In this document: positions 63,278 to 64,000 of the stretch, in pieces
How the letters are laid out: every line of letters starts with the position of its first letter
Numbering within the stretch: the first letter of the stretch is position 1
From: Sepiola atlantica
Lineage: Eukaryota; Mollusca; Cephalopoda; Sepiida; Sepiolidae
NCBI GenBank assembly: GCA_963556195.1
Contig: OY744531.1
Span: 101,278,123-101,342,122 of the forward strand
Reading direction: 5' to 3'
Length of the DNA stretch: 64,000 bases
Made by a program: the position numbers and the translations under genes
The notes under the pieces: model-generated
What the model was told of the DNA's origin: nothing
Database searches by the model: none
Seen by the model: only the letters and a program-made list of their open reading frames with translations

Positions 63278-63389
63278 GATTATTTTTATTTACAGACATG
63301 TACAAAATCTGCGATACTGGCATGTCGATGTTATTGATCAACAACTATTATAAACTGAGATCTCATCAGGCAGAGTTAGAATCCGATCT

Positions 63390-63682
63390 ATAACCATTAT
63401 GACTATAACCATTATGACTATAACCATTATGACTATAACCCTTACGACTATAACCCTTACGACTATAACCCTTACGACTATAACCCTTACGACTACTACC
63501 CTTACGACTACTACCCTTACGACTACTACCCTTACGACTACTACCCTTACGACTACTACCCTTACGACTACTACCCTTACGACTACTACCCTTACGACTA
63601 CTACCCTTACGACTACTACCCTTACGACTACTACCCTTACGACTACTACCCTTATGACTACTACCCTTACGACTACTACCTT
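63390..63682. repeat. 15-bp minisatellite
   Basis: Unit GACTACTACCCTTAC, with older variants GACTATAACCATTAT and GACTATAACCCTTAC at the left end, so the array shows an ordered gradient of variants. Open frames on both strands are by-products of the period. Confidence 0.95.
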
Positions 63683-63759
63683 CCTCCCACCATTTCTTGT
63701 CTCATCCATCCTTCCTCCAACTATCTAAAGCATTCAATCTACAAACAAGATTCTCAGAG

Positions 63760-63970
63760 CTTTAGTATTATATAGATAATATATATTGTATTCTATAGAT
63801 AATATATATTGTATTCTATAGATAATATATATTGTATTCTATAGATAATATATATTGTATTCTATAGATAATATATATTGTATTCTATAGATAATATATA
63901 TTGTATTCTATAGATAATATATATTGTATTCTATAGATAATATATATTGTATTCTATAGATAATATATTG
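63760..63970. repeat. 23-bp minisatellite, about 9 units
   Basis: Unit TAGATAATATATATTGTATT + CTA, nearly identical throughout; last unit shortened. Confidence 0.95.
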
Positions 63971-64000
63971 TTCGTAATAATTAGCTGTGAATTTGATGAT

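Noticed and set aside
1..64000. Classic octopus tRNA-SINE or any second host gene on either strand
   Set aside because: Looked for and not found. The absence of the usual octopus SINE is why I do not name a cephalopod with confidence.

Overview
The window is AT-rich animal genomic DNA. It holds the internal part of one large gene, read left to right: an invertebrate orthologue of DCAF1 (VprBP), the substrate receptor of the CUL4-DDB1 E3 ubiquitin ligase. Twenty-three coding exons (3,058 nt, about 1,020 codons) lie between 6117 and 62892. All have AG/GT borders and keep one reading frame from exon to exon. The first exons and the C-terminal WD40/acidic part lie outside the window. Conserved stretches follow the order of vertebrate DCAF1: an armadillo-like helical region, the SNSSWSEM block, [12 protein letters not shown], a LisH motif, then the segment leading into the WD40 propeller. 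The organism is probably a lophotrochozoan, most likely a mollusc. This is inferred from protein divergence, large AT-rich introns and the repeat types; I cannot name the species.

Layout: 1-6116 is intron or upstream DNA with a tandem duplication, a decayed mariner split by a SINE, and other repeats. 6117-17134 holds exons 1-6, with a long S/T/P-rich exon (13548-13989) and a possible alternative last exon (15814-15902). 18794-29071 holds exons 7-13. 31802-49858 holds exons 14-20, with the LisH coded across exons 18-19. 52097-62892 holds exons 21-23; the intron between exons 21 and 22 is filled by about 7.7 kb of a 77-bp satellite. No second protein-coding host gene was found on either strand.

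The introns carry most of the novelty. (1) A SINE family whose 5' head is the 5' end of U2 snRNA: four copies, one with a perfect 16-bp target-site duplication, plus probable relatives. (2) A SINE family headed by 5S rRNA (three copies). (3) A tRNA-derived SINE at about 26457-26605 that contains a nearly complete type I hammerhead ribozyme fold (26544-26588); decayed relatives elsewhere support its stems. (4) Several inverted-repeat (MITE or foldback) families. (5) At least three minisatellites that appear to be tandem amplifications of a piece of a transposable element: the 77-bp array from a MITE arm, the 27-bp array at 27843-28117 from a repeat present with one unit at 21832-22190, and the 39-bp array at 47690-48080 from the T-arm region of a tRNA-SINE. 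LINE and mariner fragments are all broken.
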